From NCBI GenBank assembly GCA_956465555.1, contig OY101118.1:2811751-2875750 (forward strand): DNA of 64,000 nucleotides. The letters are read 5' to 3'. Positions 29,637 through 40,521 of this stretch are shown here, piece after piece. The DNA is from Nitzschia sp. pyKryTriq1 (Eukaryota; Bacillariophyta; Bacillariophyceae; Bacillariales; Bacillariaceae). Position 1 is the stretch's first letter. The number at the start of each line of letters is the position of its first letter. The translations under genes and the position numbers were made by a program. A model generated the notes under the pieces. The model saw nothing but the letters and a program-made list of their open reading frames with translations, ran no database searches and had not been told where the DNA came from.

Positions 29637-31154
29637 ATGAGACTACTGAGTCGTTTGGCGGCTCCCCTGGCACTGACCACAACATCATCTCTTTACTTTA
29701 TTTCATCAGTTGCACCCGTTTCCGGTTTTCTTCGCAGCTCGGTCACCGGTTCATCCTTTTCTCGACCCTCCGCCCGCGCATCCTTTTTGAGAATGGCATC
29801 CACAGACGTTATCCCCGGTCGGCCGACCTGGCAACAAACGATGTTGCGAATCAAGGACCCCGCCAAGACTTTGCCATTTTATACGGACTTGTTGGGTTTC
29901 ACCTTGATTGACAAATTTGACTTTCCCCAGTGGGGGTTTAGCCTCTACTTTTTGACGACTCTGCCCCAGGGTGAGACATATGACTTGACACCAGGGACTA
30001 AGGAGGCCCATGATTACTTGTGGACCATGGAGGGAGTGGCGTTGGAATTGACTCATAATCATGGTACAGAAACAGATGCTGACTTTTCCTATCATGCAGG
30101 GAACAAAGAAAAGGATGGCTTTGGTCATGTGGCTGTCAAGTGAGTATGTGTGTGCGTCTTTCGTTGGTTGCCGTGTGATGTGTTGCTTGGATCTTTTATA
30201 AAAAGGGTTTGGTTTGTGACACCTGGATTACATCGGATTGGACGAGTCTCAGTTCTTATTGTTTTCCTTGTGTTTAGTGTTGATGATGTGTACGCCGTGT
30301 CGGACAAGTTGGAAAAGGCTGGATGCGACTTTCAAAAAAAGCCAGACGAAGGTAAGAGCAACGACAAGGCCGACAAACGAAGAAAGTGCAACCAGCAGCA
30401 GCGTTTGTGGTTCTAAATATCCGTGCCTCGTTGTGGATACGATGCATTGTTGTTGTAGGTCGAATGAAGGGCTTGGCGTTTGTGAAGGATCCGGATGGTT
30501 ACTGGGTGGAATTGGTCGCAAGAGGCACGCCCGGAAAAATCGCCAACGAATGCAACTTTTCTCAGACCATGCTGCGAGTCAAAGATCCCAAAAAGTCGCT
30601 TGAATTCTACAAAAAGCTGGGTATGAAACTGTTGGTGGAAAAACATTTCGATTCCTTTAGTTTGTACTTTTTGGGTTCGTCGGCGGTACCCGATGATGCA
30701 AATCCAAAGGAAATGTTCCAACCATGCCTCGAGTTAACCCACAATCATGGAACGGAGACCGACGACGACTTTAAACACTTTTCTGGAAACGAAGAGGAAC
30801 GAAAAGGATTCGGACACATTGGATTCTTGGTGGATGATGTGTACAAGGCCTGTGACGAGATTGGCAAGATGGGATATGGTTTCAAGAAGGTACGTCTCGC
30901 AATAGGAGGTGGCGTTTCGTATTGGTAGAATGGAGGAGGATGGTACGCCCTGATGGATTCATTGATGTCTCATCCAAAATTATTTTTATGGTTGGTGGTG
31001 GTGATGATGACAGGAACCTGATGGTGGAACAATGAAGGGACTTGCGTTTGCATATGATCCCGATGGCTACTGGATCGAGATTGTCCCACGTGGTGGACTG
31101 GATTTCGGGGATGTGAAGGCTGGGGAGGAAGCCAAGTCGGCTGAAAGTGCATGA
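29637..31154 (+). CDS. GLO1: Two-domain glyoxalase I (lactoylglutathione lyase), 382 aa, four exons
   Basis: Exons 29637..30139, 30278..30351, 30459..30889 and 31014..31154, all GT-AG; joins restore [25 protein letters not shown] and [15 protein letters not shown], and 383 codons. Glyoxalase I isomerises the hemithioacetal of methylglyoxal and glutathione to lactoylglutathione. Each half is a complete GLO1 domain: [20 protein letters not shown] to [12 protein letters not shown] (68-210) and [20 protein letters not shown] to [12 protein letters not shown] (215-365). Both keep the TMLR-Gln, the ELTHNHGTE glutamate, the GFGHV/I histidine and the PDGYWxE glutamate metal ligands. The N-terminus has a signal-peptide-like segment and PVSG/FLRSS, with Phe at the expected plastid-import position, followed by a Ser/Arg-rich transit region. 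Plastid location is therefore inferred. Confidence 0.93.
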
Positions 31155-31950
31155 TGAGTGAACGGAAATAATACATTGATTCGAAAAAGGATTCCCTGTA
31201 GTAGTTCGTCAGGGACACCACCAACTTTAAAGAACTCTCTGCCTCTCTAGGTGAACAAGATCCAATCTATATAGTGCTAGATCACTAGCGAGTACTCTGC
31301 AGGAGTAGTGTAGCTAGTAGGTGGATGGATGTACAGTACAGTATTTTATGCTTCAACTCATCGAGCTCCGACTGAACTGCTGTATATCGCACTGGTATTT
31401 TTGACCCTTTCGACTTGGGTTTCAGTGGTCGAATGAGTCGATGATTCGGTCATTATTTTTACCGTATTCGCTTTTCGCGCGGTTTTTTCGCCGCTAGGCT
31501 CCGCGAGCCCGCCGGTTGCTCTCCGACCGACCGTTCAACGTTTCTCTCGTTGTTGATACTCGTAAAGATGTGCCGCGCGCGGGACTTTTGACGAGTACGA
31601 GTAGGTACGAATACAGTAGATGATGACAATGGCGACGGGAGGGAATGCCTGCCGCAGTACCAGGTACCGGTACGCAGTATTACGAGTATTCGTAGTCGAG
31701 CCGCCAATACAGTAGCTCGTGTCATCACGTGTTGTTGCATCATCGTCGGCGACAGTCTACTCATACCCATTACAACACCACTAGAGTAGAGACTACGCAC
31801 AAGCAAGAGCAAGGGCCGCAGAAGCACCTTTTCCTTCTTGCCTGGCACGAAATTTTCTCTACGGGCGCGGTAGTGTCTCAACGAAACCCTCCGATAAAGT
31901 ACCAAGACACCGGCAGACAGTAAACTGCTACTGCTAGATCAATATTGAAT
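31155..31950. other. Intergenic with CTAG/GTAC-rich tract
   Basis: Spacer between the glyoxalase end and the kinase start. Short CTAGTAG, GTACAGTACAGTA and GGTACCGGTACG motifs cluster at about 31300-31345 and 31655-31700. The kinase promoter must be here. No gene is seen. Confidence 0.35.
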
Positions 31951-34258
31951 ATGCCTCCCGGTGATGGAGGACTTGGGTCCGCCCTTGTGGGCGAGAAGAT
32001 AACAGTGGGGACCCGACATCTTGTGGTTTCCAAGTTGCTTGGAGAGGGTGAGTAATATGGGGCGGGTGCACCAGTATACAGACAGTCCCACTTGTTTGGA
32101 GCGGAAGCGTCACTCATAACTTCTTGGTCGTATGTACTTGAATTGTATTATATTGTATTTCTCTACTGTATCGTTCAAACAGGCGGGTTTTCCTATGTTT
32201 ATCTTGTCAAGGAAAGCTCCGACATGGCTCTGGGTGCCTCGACACACGAAAATGCAAAAGATGACCAGCCCAAAGACGGGAAAAAAGAACCGCTGGTGTT
32301 GAAGGTCACGAGTATTCATTCTCGATCACAGCGAGATATTGCGGAAAAAGAAGCAAAATTGCTTTCGCGGCTGAGTCACCCGTCCATTGTCAAAATGTAC
32401 GACACCTGTTATAGGCAAGTGAGTTCTTCCTCCCAGAAGACCAAATCGAACGCACCCAAGGAGCGACCACAACATTTTATTCTCATGGAATTTTGCGAAG
32501 GAGGGCATGCCTTGGATGTCTGTAACAAATTGGCTGCCAATAACCAGCGTTTCGATTTGCCAACCTTGATTATCGCTTTTGGTCAGATTTGCAATGCGGT
32601 GAGCTATCTGCATGCCCAGCGGCCACCCATTGTGCATCGCGATCTCAAGCCGGTCAATTTCCTGGTCAAAAACGGAGCCTACAAACTATGTGACTTTGGG
32701 TCGGCCGTATTTGGTCATGTCGATTTGAGAACATCCAAGGCACGAGCCGACGCCGAAGAAGAAATTCAAAAGACGACGACTCAAATGTTCCGCGCTCCAG
32801 AGATGGTAGACTTGTACATGGCCAAGAAACTCACTCAAGCGTAAGTTCGAAAGTGGAGGAAATTCAAATATATCGTGCCAACCTCGCCGTCTTCAAAATA
32901 CAGTCCAACTCACCTTTTACCTCCACTGTCTGTTTATTTTTATTTCTTAGTACTGATGTATGGGCGTTGGGATGTTGCTTGTACTCGTTAGCATTCCTAC
33001 AAAATTGTTTCGAGGAGGGCTCTAACCTTGCAATTCTATCGGGGAAGTACACCATTCCAGAAGATAACCCATACGGAGAAGGCTTGCTTGAATTGTTGGG
33101 ACGGATGTTGGAATCGGATTGCAAAGCGAGAGCTGACATGACCGAAGTGATCCTTTGTTTGTCAGCGGTATATTCGGGAAGGCCGCTGCCTCCAAGGAAA
33201 AAGAGTAGTCGTGTGTCCAAGACGGAAAATCAGGAAGGAGGGGTGGCCGGAGAGTCCAAAACTGCAGACCAGAAAGTAGGCACCTACAGAACAGATGGAC
33301 AAGGCATTCAACAACCTGTCTATGACCCAACAAAAGCAACAGAGGGTAAGAAGCTGGCCTCCAATTCAGTAGCAGCACGACGGAAACGTGCGGCTGCCTC
33401 GGCGGCGCCTGCAGGACCTGCGGCGGCTCCATCAGCCCCCGCCCCTGCTGCTCCGGCAGCTGCTACCGTGGACCCTCTGGACTTTTCTTCATTTGGTGCA
33501 GAAGGGAAGGATGGTGCTGATGCTTTTAGCAGCGAAGTTGGCTTTGGGGAAATGAAAGGTACGTTCTGGCTAGAGGAGACAGGAGCGATTGTAAAAGTCG
33601 CGGTAACTTACCTCCTGTCACACTCTTAGGTTTCGAAACGAAAGGAGGGGAAAACGAGACAGATTTCTTTGGCTCGTTCGACAAAACAGCCCCTGAAGTG
33701 CAGGATAGTAACGACGGCTTTGGCGCTGCCGCGTTTGATGCCGGTGCATGGGGTGGTGCCGGTCCGCCCCCAGAGACTACGACAACGAGGGCCGGTACAG
33801 AGGAAGCACCAGTAGTTGCTGAAGATCCCCCAGAAATGGCAGCGGAAGGCGGAGAAAAACATGAAAGCTCTGATGCACACAAGAAGGATAAATCTCGGAG
33901 TCGAAGGCGACCGGGAGGAAGTAGTGGTACGCGGTCGAGTCGCCCAACAACAGGCGTTGAAGCCGGAATGGAAGCGATGCACGTCAGCGAAGGAGGCGAT
34001 GCGTCGAAGGATCGCCGGTCGCGTCCATCAAAACCCGAAGATGTGGAGCGACGACCAAGCAGCCGTAGCAGTGGCAACTCTAGCAGTAGACGTAAGCCTC
34101 GAAGCACTCGGGGAGATAAGAACGAAGGGTCAGCCGATGACCTACCACCGGCAGGCAGTGGCGGCGCAGCTGAAAAAGAAAAGAGAGCGCCTCCTTCGAA
34201 GGGTGCTAGCTTCAAAAAGATGTTCAGTCGCAGCAAAGCTCCGCCACCGGATCCATGA
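31951..34258 (+). CDS. Ark/NAK-family Ser/Thr kinase (AAK1/GAK-like), 663 aa, four exons
   Basis: Exons 31951..32047, 32183..32840, 32951..33558 and 33630..34258; joins restore LLGEGGFSYVYLVKE, LTQATDVWALGCC and EMKGFETKGG, total 664 codons. The kinase domain has a Gly loop GEGGFSYVYLV, Lys in PLVLKVTS (near 73), catalytic HRDLKPVNFLV (183), DFG in CDFGSA (202) and FRAPEMVDLY. The last motif and the short domain are the signature of the NAK family (AAK1, GAK, Ark1/Prk1), which phosphorylate clathrin adaptors and control endocytosis and actin patches. The tail is disordered with DPLDFSSFG and FFGSFD, reminiscent of adaptor- or clathrin-binding motifs, and ends in a basic Ser-rich stretch. It is convergent with the de-epoxidase gene, 128 bases away. 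Confidence 0.93.
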
Positions 34259-34386
34259 GGAATGCAAGTTTGTTCCGGCTTGAGTTAGGAATGTTAGACC
34301 TGCCCTGTACACAACTACTCGTAGTATCTTCTTTCTAGCTAGCTATATTGTTATCTGCTGTAACGCGTCGGGAACTGAGAGTAGTC

Positions 34387-35715
34387 TTAACTTTTCTTGT
34401 ATTCTCCCCTCCAACCTGGTGATATCCAATCAATAACACCTCCTTCGCCGACTACCAGATCAATCCAATCAGCTGTAGATGTTCCTGTCCCAGCTCCAGC
34501 GTCATTCAAGGCATTTCCGGCAGGACTATAGAATAGGATATCAAGTCAGAATTTTTTACCGAGCAATTCAAAATGCCTTTTTGTTGTTCCAACTCACCAA
34601 GTGTTATCGATCCTTTGATAATCGTCCCAGTTCAGACCGGCCTTTGCAGCTGCTTCCTTCACAGCTGGGACTGCAGCAGCCGGAAGAACGGGCTCCTTGG
34701 CATAAACGAAAGAGCCTTCATAGTTTCCTTGCAAGGTGTGCCCCTTGTAGGCGACCAAAACAAATGCAGGAATATCGCCTTTACCATCAGATTCTCCGAT
34801 AATATACCAATTTTCATCGAAAGTCAATCCGTTCATCCTGCCTTCTGTATGCATTGTCCGACTGCCGGCCTTGGGGGAGGGGTCTACCACTGCATCCACC
34901 ACCATGTGCTCAGTCAACGCGTTCTCCCAGAACCCTCCTCCGACTTCATCTGGTCGATTCACCCGAAAGAAGATGCCCATATCAAGCTCTGAAGAATCTT
35001 TTGCCGTGGCGGTAAACGTGTTTGTCTGACAGTCAAACAAATCATAATTCGGGTTCAGACCATCCGTCTTGTACCACATGCCAACAAGGTTACTAGGATC
35101 AAATTTGTTGACAGTTGTGGTATACCCAACGTTCTCAGCAGAGTTGTCAATATTCTTTGGCACCTTGACACATTCGTTGTCTTCTATCGTGCACGAAAGC
35201 CAGTTGTTCAAGTCCTCACTCCCAAATTCTGCAAAGCACCTCATGGCACAGGTTTGCTCGCCCTTGCATCTACCGAGACAAGTGACGCCCTTGATCCCGC
35301 GGGGATTTGAAAACAGATTCTTGGTTTGATCCCCGCACTTGTTCATGAAGCATCCAACATCGGATTTCTCCATCTGGTTTTCTTTGGCGTACTCGGCAAA
35401 GCCATCGTAGTTTCCCGCATCAGCAGCAATCGCTGGGCCTCCTCCAAATACGCCAGAGGTCGATATCAGGATCCCAAGAGCCGCCGAAGCAACCGCCGAT
35501 TGAAGGGCATTCTTTCGACCGCAATCTTTTTTCTTATTGTCGCCATTGTTATTTGAACTACTCATGTGCAGTCGATGCCTACTGATGGAGGAGGATTCTC
35601 CGAACGACAAGCGGATGCCTGTGTTTCGATGAGTAATTCCCGCGGTTAACGGTGTGAACCCCAGCACAGCAGCAGGGGCTGATAAGAGAAACACCAAAGG
35701 CACGCCGAGCTTCAT
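34387..35715 (-). CDS. Violaxanthin de-epoxidase-related protein, thylakoid lumen, 418 aa, two exons
   Basis: Exon 1 35715..34598, exon 2 34525..34387. The frame seems to end at DNTW plus TGA, but that TGA lies inside the GTGAGT donor. Splicing restores RIDNTCPAGNALNDAG and a 48-residue C-terminal tail ending WRGEYKKS, 419 codons in all. N-terminus: signal peptide to AVLG/FTPL (ASAFAP-like), transit region, then a second hydrophobic segment SAVASAALGILISTSGVFGG before PAIAADAG, so a tripartite thylakoid-lumen route. Mature protein: Cys-rich domain (VGCFMNKCGDQTKNLF, CLGRCKGEQTCAMRCFAEFG) and a lipocalin-like domain (LVGMWYKTDGLNPNYDLFDC, EGRMNGLTFDENWYIIGES, YEGSFVYAKEP). The family includes VDE, VDL and VDR, which act on xanthophyll-cycle carotenoids; VDR fits best, but this is a judgement by eye. 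Confidence 0.9.
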
Positions 35716-37324
35716 TTTGAAGTATGCTATGGATATATTGTGTCAAAACAAATAATGCACAATGATGATGTCTGATGACCTCCTCCTTCAACCCAATTTT
35801 AATTTCTTTCTCTGTTACTCGGCATCATTCAAACCATGATGCGTTGTTGGACCGCCGCCGCAGCTTGAACGTGTGGATACACTTGTAACGAATGAGAATG
35901 ACGAAAGATCGTTCCGACTTTCCACGTGGCAAGTATTGGCAGGGTTTGTACAGTACTGTACTGTACTCTTACCTGGTACGTACATACTTGTACTGGTACC
36001 GCACCCAGTACCGTACCTGGTACGTACCCAGCACCGCGGTACAGTACTACCAGGTTACTGTGGGTAGACTTTTCCACTACCTGGTACAGTACAAGTACAC
36101 TGCTTTACCGCCGGTGCCTAATCGTGGTTAGGACAAGAAAAGTCCTTATTTTACGAGCTTTTGGGGTAGAAGTACTGTACAAGAGATGATGATTCCTGTA
36201 CTTTCCATCGATACCAGCTTTCATGGCTCGACACAATACTAGAGATCTACTACTAGTAGTAACATCATTGATCATTGACGATGATACCACGAGACAACAT
36301 GAAATGAGGGACACCTAATCATGGAGAGGACGACGAGCATCCAGTCCGCCCCTGCTGCTCGACGAGGACAGCAGTATCACCAGCATAGAATAGGCCGCCA
36401 GTACTTGTCCACTAGTCTTAATACTATATCAGCCTCCTACATACCGGTATACACTAGTACGAACCACTCTTGTTGATATTGCTCGTCTTCGTTCATTCAT
36501 TCGTGGAGACGGGAAAAATGAGAGAATATCGGAACATGTGACATGGTTCGTTGAGGGATTTTCAGAGTATTTGGATCTTGTTGGCGCCAAAAGCCGATGC
36601 AGTTGCAGCGAATGGTCTGCTTCTCTCGCCAGTCGTGCTTCCGATGACCGAGATATTCGACCCATCCGACTAGATTTTGATTCACACGGGGATCGTGCGT
36701 TAGTGACACGCGGATCGTGCGTTAGTCAGCAGTCAGCGACCGCCGTACACTCTACGTAGGACTCGGTATTTCAAGTATCCATCCGTTACTTTCAAATCCG
36801 ACGATCTCCTAATTGTTTTGAAAATGCGTGACCGGGGCAGACACTCATCACATGAAAAATCATAGCAAGATTTTGGAATAGTAGCGCTCCCGCCGGCCAT
36901 CCGGCTACACTGCCAGGTAGACTACCGGTACATACTGTATGCGTCGGCATTCCCATCTTCCCCCCTCTATGTACAGTTGTAACGTACCGGTACGGTACCA
37001 GTACTGTACCGGTGCATCTCTTCCTCATGCATGCGCTGGGCATCGCTCCTTCAAAAAAATGCGACACTACTACTACTCGTAACTTGTAACATTTCATTTG
37101 CATCACTCACCACTGATTGATTATCACTCCCACTCTCATCTACTTGATCTTTATCATCTTGAGGATCATCTTGCCCACGAGACGACATTCTGTAAGACAT
37201 TCATTGCAGACTTTGACAGTTGTCATTTCTGGTTCCATCAATCGAACAGTAAACAGTACAAGTACTCGTACATACAGGAACTTGTGTGGATCTTGCCCTT
37301 CCATCTTTACAGTAATTTCCAAAA
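35716..37324. repeat. 1.6-kb spacer with dense GTAC palindromes
   Basis: Divergent spacer between the de-epoxidase-related gene and the first DWIG gene. Tracts at about 35940-36070 and 36950-37015 consist almost wholly of GTAC, GGTACC, CAGTACTG and ACCGGT. A short direct repeat GGATCGTGCGTTAGT occurs at about 36692 and 36713. No gene is seen. Confidence 0.5.
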
Positions 37325-40225
37325 ATGACATGGGAGACTGAATCGGTGAGCGATGCGCATTCGCAATCGCAAATGACCACCGATACGTACGGTTACGAAG
37401 GCGGTGGCGGTGGCGGCGATCAGAATATTATTTGGAGCGATGATCCCGAAACGGCTTACCTCAGGTCGATGATTCGAGACAAGGAAGACAGCTCACTGAT
37501 TGGAGAAGCTACTGTGAATTCGCTCCTGCAAGAACGAGGAGCAGGACGGGCCGTGGATGGAGCAGGCCACTACTATGGTGAAGATGACAACTCTAGTTTC
37601 CTTGCGGGAGGAGCCGCCGGAGGTACACCCACTAGCAGGATGGACAACACCAGCCGAACCGATGCTAGCTTTGAGCCGATGATTGACTCTTCCGGTCTTT
37701 CGTATTACGACACGGACGCCGACGATGACACTATCGGCAAGATTCAAGCCGACGCCGACGATTCGGGCTGGTTCGCCGCTCGCCGACAAAAGTTTGAAAA
37801 CAACCACCCGCCACCCAATCATCTAAATGTTCTAGGTGCGGTGGCTCACGTGGCTCCGTCTCCACGCATGATGGCCTACGACACCAAGAGCCCGATCTCG
37901 GCCCTGTCGCCACAAGATAAGGCGGGCGAGGGAAACGGTACGTCGGCTCGAGGTTTTGCGGTGCCCAATCCTAATTTAGTGCCATCGTCTCCGGGGAAGA
38001 GACCTGTTCCGCCCTTGACACCGGCGGACGGTGAGCAAATCATGGCGGACCTGGAAGGCTATACCGAAGACGGTAAGATTATTCCAGGATATATCTTTGT
38101 TACGGCGGGCCACTCGTCGGCCGTTCAAACCAAGAAATCTCCCAATGGCAAGTCAAAGGATAACAGGCCGAGAAGATCCAGATTTTCTTTTGGAGGCGTC
38201 TTTGGAAGTAGAACCGATCGGCCCAGCAGCGTTACCCCCAAGGTTTCGAACAAAAAGGCACCGCCACCACCCATTGTAACCAAGGAGCCTCCCTCCAAAT
38301 TTTTGACAGTGGATACACAGGACGAGGAAGAGCGACGTCGTCGTCGCAAGTATTTCTTGTGCAAAGTGGGGATTGTCTTTTTAATGATGGCTCTTGCGGT
38401 TGGAATTGCCATGTTATCGATCGTCTTCAAGTCAAAACGCTCATCGGGCGACACCACGTCAGAGAGCAACGATGTCGGCAGCCCACCCACCATGCCGCCC
38501 AACTTTTTCTTGCCTGCTCAGGAAAATACTCCCACTGCGACTCCTACCTCACCACCGAGAGGGGGAGCTACCAATTCTCCTACTGCTGGAAGGATCGGGG
38601 AGGTTGACACTGCCTCACCGTCGCTCAGTGTTACTCCCGTTGGTACGGGAGCACCTTCCATGGCACCCGCTGTCACAGCGACCGGTGCTCCAAGTTCATC
38701 GGCTGTGGAAGCTCTCAAGGTATTCTTGATGACGCAATTTCCAAGCTCAGAAACCGCCTTGGCGGATACCACCTCTGCACAATATCGTGCCTTGGAATGG
38801 ATTGCACAAGATACGACGACCGCCACAAACACTGGTAATCGACGGTTCCGTGGTCGCGTGCTGCAACAAGAAGAAATGAATTGGAGGTTGGTGCAGCGGT
38901 GGACGTTGGCCGTCTTTTATTTTGCCACCGGGGGTAACTTGGCGACCGGTGGCACCAGTACTTGGACGTCTGAGGCAGGATGGTTGCAGTTCCCGGACGA
39001 GTGCGAATGGGCATTTGTGACTTGCAATGAAGACGCACGAGTCCGTGACTTGGTCATTCAAGAGAACTCGCTAGTGGGCAGTATTCCGCCTGAAGTCGGT
39101 CTGTTTGGGGATGCGCTCTTTCGTCTTTCCTTGAACGGCAATGCAATTGAGGGTTCCTTGCCAACAACCCTGGGTCTCTTGAAGGGTTTGAATCGCTTTA
39201 CGATGACTGGAAATAAATTGATGGATCGCGTGCCGACGGAGATTGGTGATATGACTGGGTTGCAATTCATCGCTGTCGGTCGCACCTTGCTCAGCGGACC
39301 TATTCCTTCGGAGCTTGGAAATGTGGCTGGTCTGAAGACTCTCGATTTTGCCCTCTCCAATATTTCAGGCTCGATTCCCACTGAACTGGGCAAGTTGCTC
39401 GACTTGGAGTTCATTTCACTGGGATCTACTCAAGTATCAGGCACCCTTCCTTCGGAGATGGGGGACTTGCCCTTGTTGATCGATGTCAAGGTGGCACGGA
39501 CCAACTTGGGGGGTCAAATGCCATCTGGTATTTGTAATCGCGACTTGGGAGGAGGAGAAATCAGGGCAGACTGCCAAGAACTCGATTGTCCCTGTTGTAC
39601 TATTTGCTGCGTAGACGGAGGTAGTTGTTCGGCAAGCACAGCCAGCCCCACCCAAGTAACAACTCTAAAACCGGAAACTCCAGCGCCAACAGCCAAGACT
39701 GCTACTGTCAGTCCTACTAAAGTGACTACCCCAGGACCAACTCTGAAACCCACGGCTAGCCCAACCATCGAAGCCGTTCTTCGAACGACAGAGGTTCCAA
39801 CTACATCTCCAACTCCCAAGCCGACCGCAGAGACGATCCCGGCACAAACATCAAGTCCTACAGCGGCGGAATCTCCTACTGTTCCTATGTGTGAGGCCGA
39901 GATTTCTACGGACGAGGATTGTTATGAAAACGGAGACGATGTCACGGTGTTCTTTGACAACTGCAATCCTCTCATTGATGATTGGATCGGAGTTTATCCA
40001 GATGGCACCGACCTTTCCGTTCTGGACGAACCGATCGCCTGGGTTTGGACAGCAGGAAATCAGTTCATGCAGATTCCCGTATCCAGTGGCAACATTACCT
40101 TTTCGGAAGCCCGCGGCACTGGGATTTTCCGAGTGGTCATTGCCCGTAATAGACCAGGACCACCTTACCGTGCGTATGGTGTCAGCAATACATTCCGTTT
40201 GACGGAAAGCTGCGCTCCTGCTTAA
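37325..40225 (+). CDS. LRR membrane protein with C-terminal DWIG domain (copy A), 966 aa
   Basis: Single exon. Residues 1-340 are cytoplasmic and disordered, with a WSDDPETAYLRSMIRDKEDS motif near the start and basic residues before a single transmembrane segment (344-366). Outside are a Ser/Thr/Pro stalk, a conserved pre-LRR region (SAQYRALEWIAQDT, RLVQRWTLAVFYFATGG, CEWAFVTC), five to six LRRs of the GxIPxElG type (570-735), a Cys-rich cap, a TxSPTxxxTPxPT stalk and a C-terminal domain (856-966) with CEAEISTDEDCYENGDDVTV, CNPLIDDWIGVYPD, IAWVWTAGN and GPPYRAYGVSNTF. The pre-LRR and LRR parts resemble the large diatom receptor-like LRR family. There is no kinase. A surface role in sensing or adhesion is an inference. 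The C-terminal domain recurs in four nearby genes. Confidence 0.85.
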   Translation: MTWETESVSDAHSQSQMTTDTYGYEGGGGGGDQNIIWSDDPETAYLRSMIRDKEDSSLIGEATVNSLLQERGAGRAVDGAGHYYGEDDNSSFLAGGAAGGTPTSRMDNTSRTDASFEPMIDSSGLSYYDTDADDDTIGKIQADADDSGWFAARRQKFENNHPPPNHLNVLGAVAHVAPSPRMMAYDTKSPISALSPQDKAGEGNGTSARGFAVPNPNLVPSSPGKRPVPPLTPADGEQIMADLEGYTEDGKIIPGYIFVTAGHSSAVQTKKSPNGKSKDNRPRRSRFSFGGVFGSRTDRPSSVTPKVSNKKAPPPPIVTKEPPSKFLTVDTQDEEERRRRRKYFLCKVGIVFLMMALAVGIAMLSIVFKSKRSSGDTTSESNDVGSPPTMPPNFFLPAQENTPTATPTSPPRGGATNSPTAGRIGEVDTASPSLSVTPVGTGAPSMAPAVTATGAPSSSAVEALKVFLMTQFPSSETALADTTSAQYRALEWIAQDTTTATNTGNRRFRGRVLQQEEMNWRLVQRWTLAVFYFATGGNLATGGTSTWTSEAGWLQFPDECEWAFVTCNEDARVRDLVIQENSLVGSIPPEVGLFGDALFRLSLNGNAIEGSLPTTLGLLKGLNRFTMTGNKLMDRVPTEIGDMTGLQFIAVGRTLLSGPIPSELGNVAGLKTLDFALSNISGSIPTELGKLLDLEFISLGSTQVSGTLPSEMGDLPLLIDVKVARTNLGGQMPSGICNRDLGGGEIRADCQELDCPCCTICCVDGGSCSASTASPTQVTTLKPETPAPTAKTATVSPTKVTTPGPTLKPTASPTIEAVLRTTEVPTTSPTPKPTAETIPAQTSSPTAAESPTVPMCEAEISTDEDCYENGDDVTVFFDNCNPLIDDWIGVYPDGTDLSVLDEPIAWVWTAGNQFMQIPVSSGNITFSEARGTGIFRVVIARNRPGPPYRAYGVSNTFRLTESCAPA

Positions 40226-40521
40226 AAAGAAAAGAATTGCAACGCGAGTCAAATCAATTCAACATGTACTACACAATATGATAGAAACACAAGAGGACGA
40301 AACAAGTTCCAGAGCACACAGTGAACGATTTTAAGATCGTAGATTGGTATCACACACACCATAGAAGACACACCCGTTAACCGGATTATCTTATTGTGAC
40401 TACAACCGGCGGATGTTGTACCGGTAGACTTCTCTGTAGATCTAGCTAGCAGGAGTATGTACAAGTACAGTACCCCCTACCGGTACCTGTTTCGGAGTAC
40501 CGTAGCCAACCAGCGACTACT

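Noticed and set aside
33526-34236. Minus-strand frame of 236 codons
   Set aside because: It is antisense to the disordered Ser/Arg/Ala tail of the kinase, where biased codons leave the opposite strand open.
34594-34596. TGA at the end of the VDE-related open frame as a selenocysteine codon or true stop
   Set aside because: It is part of a GTGAGT donor, and splicing gives a longer protein with the conserved DNTC.
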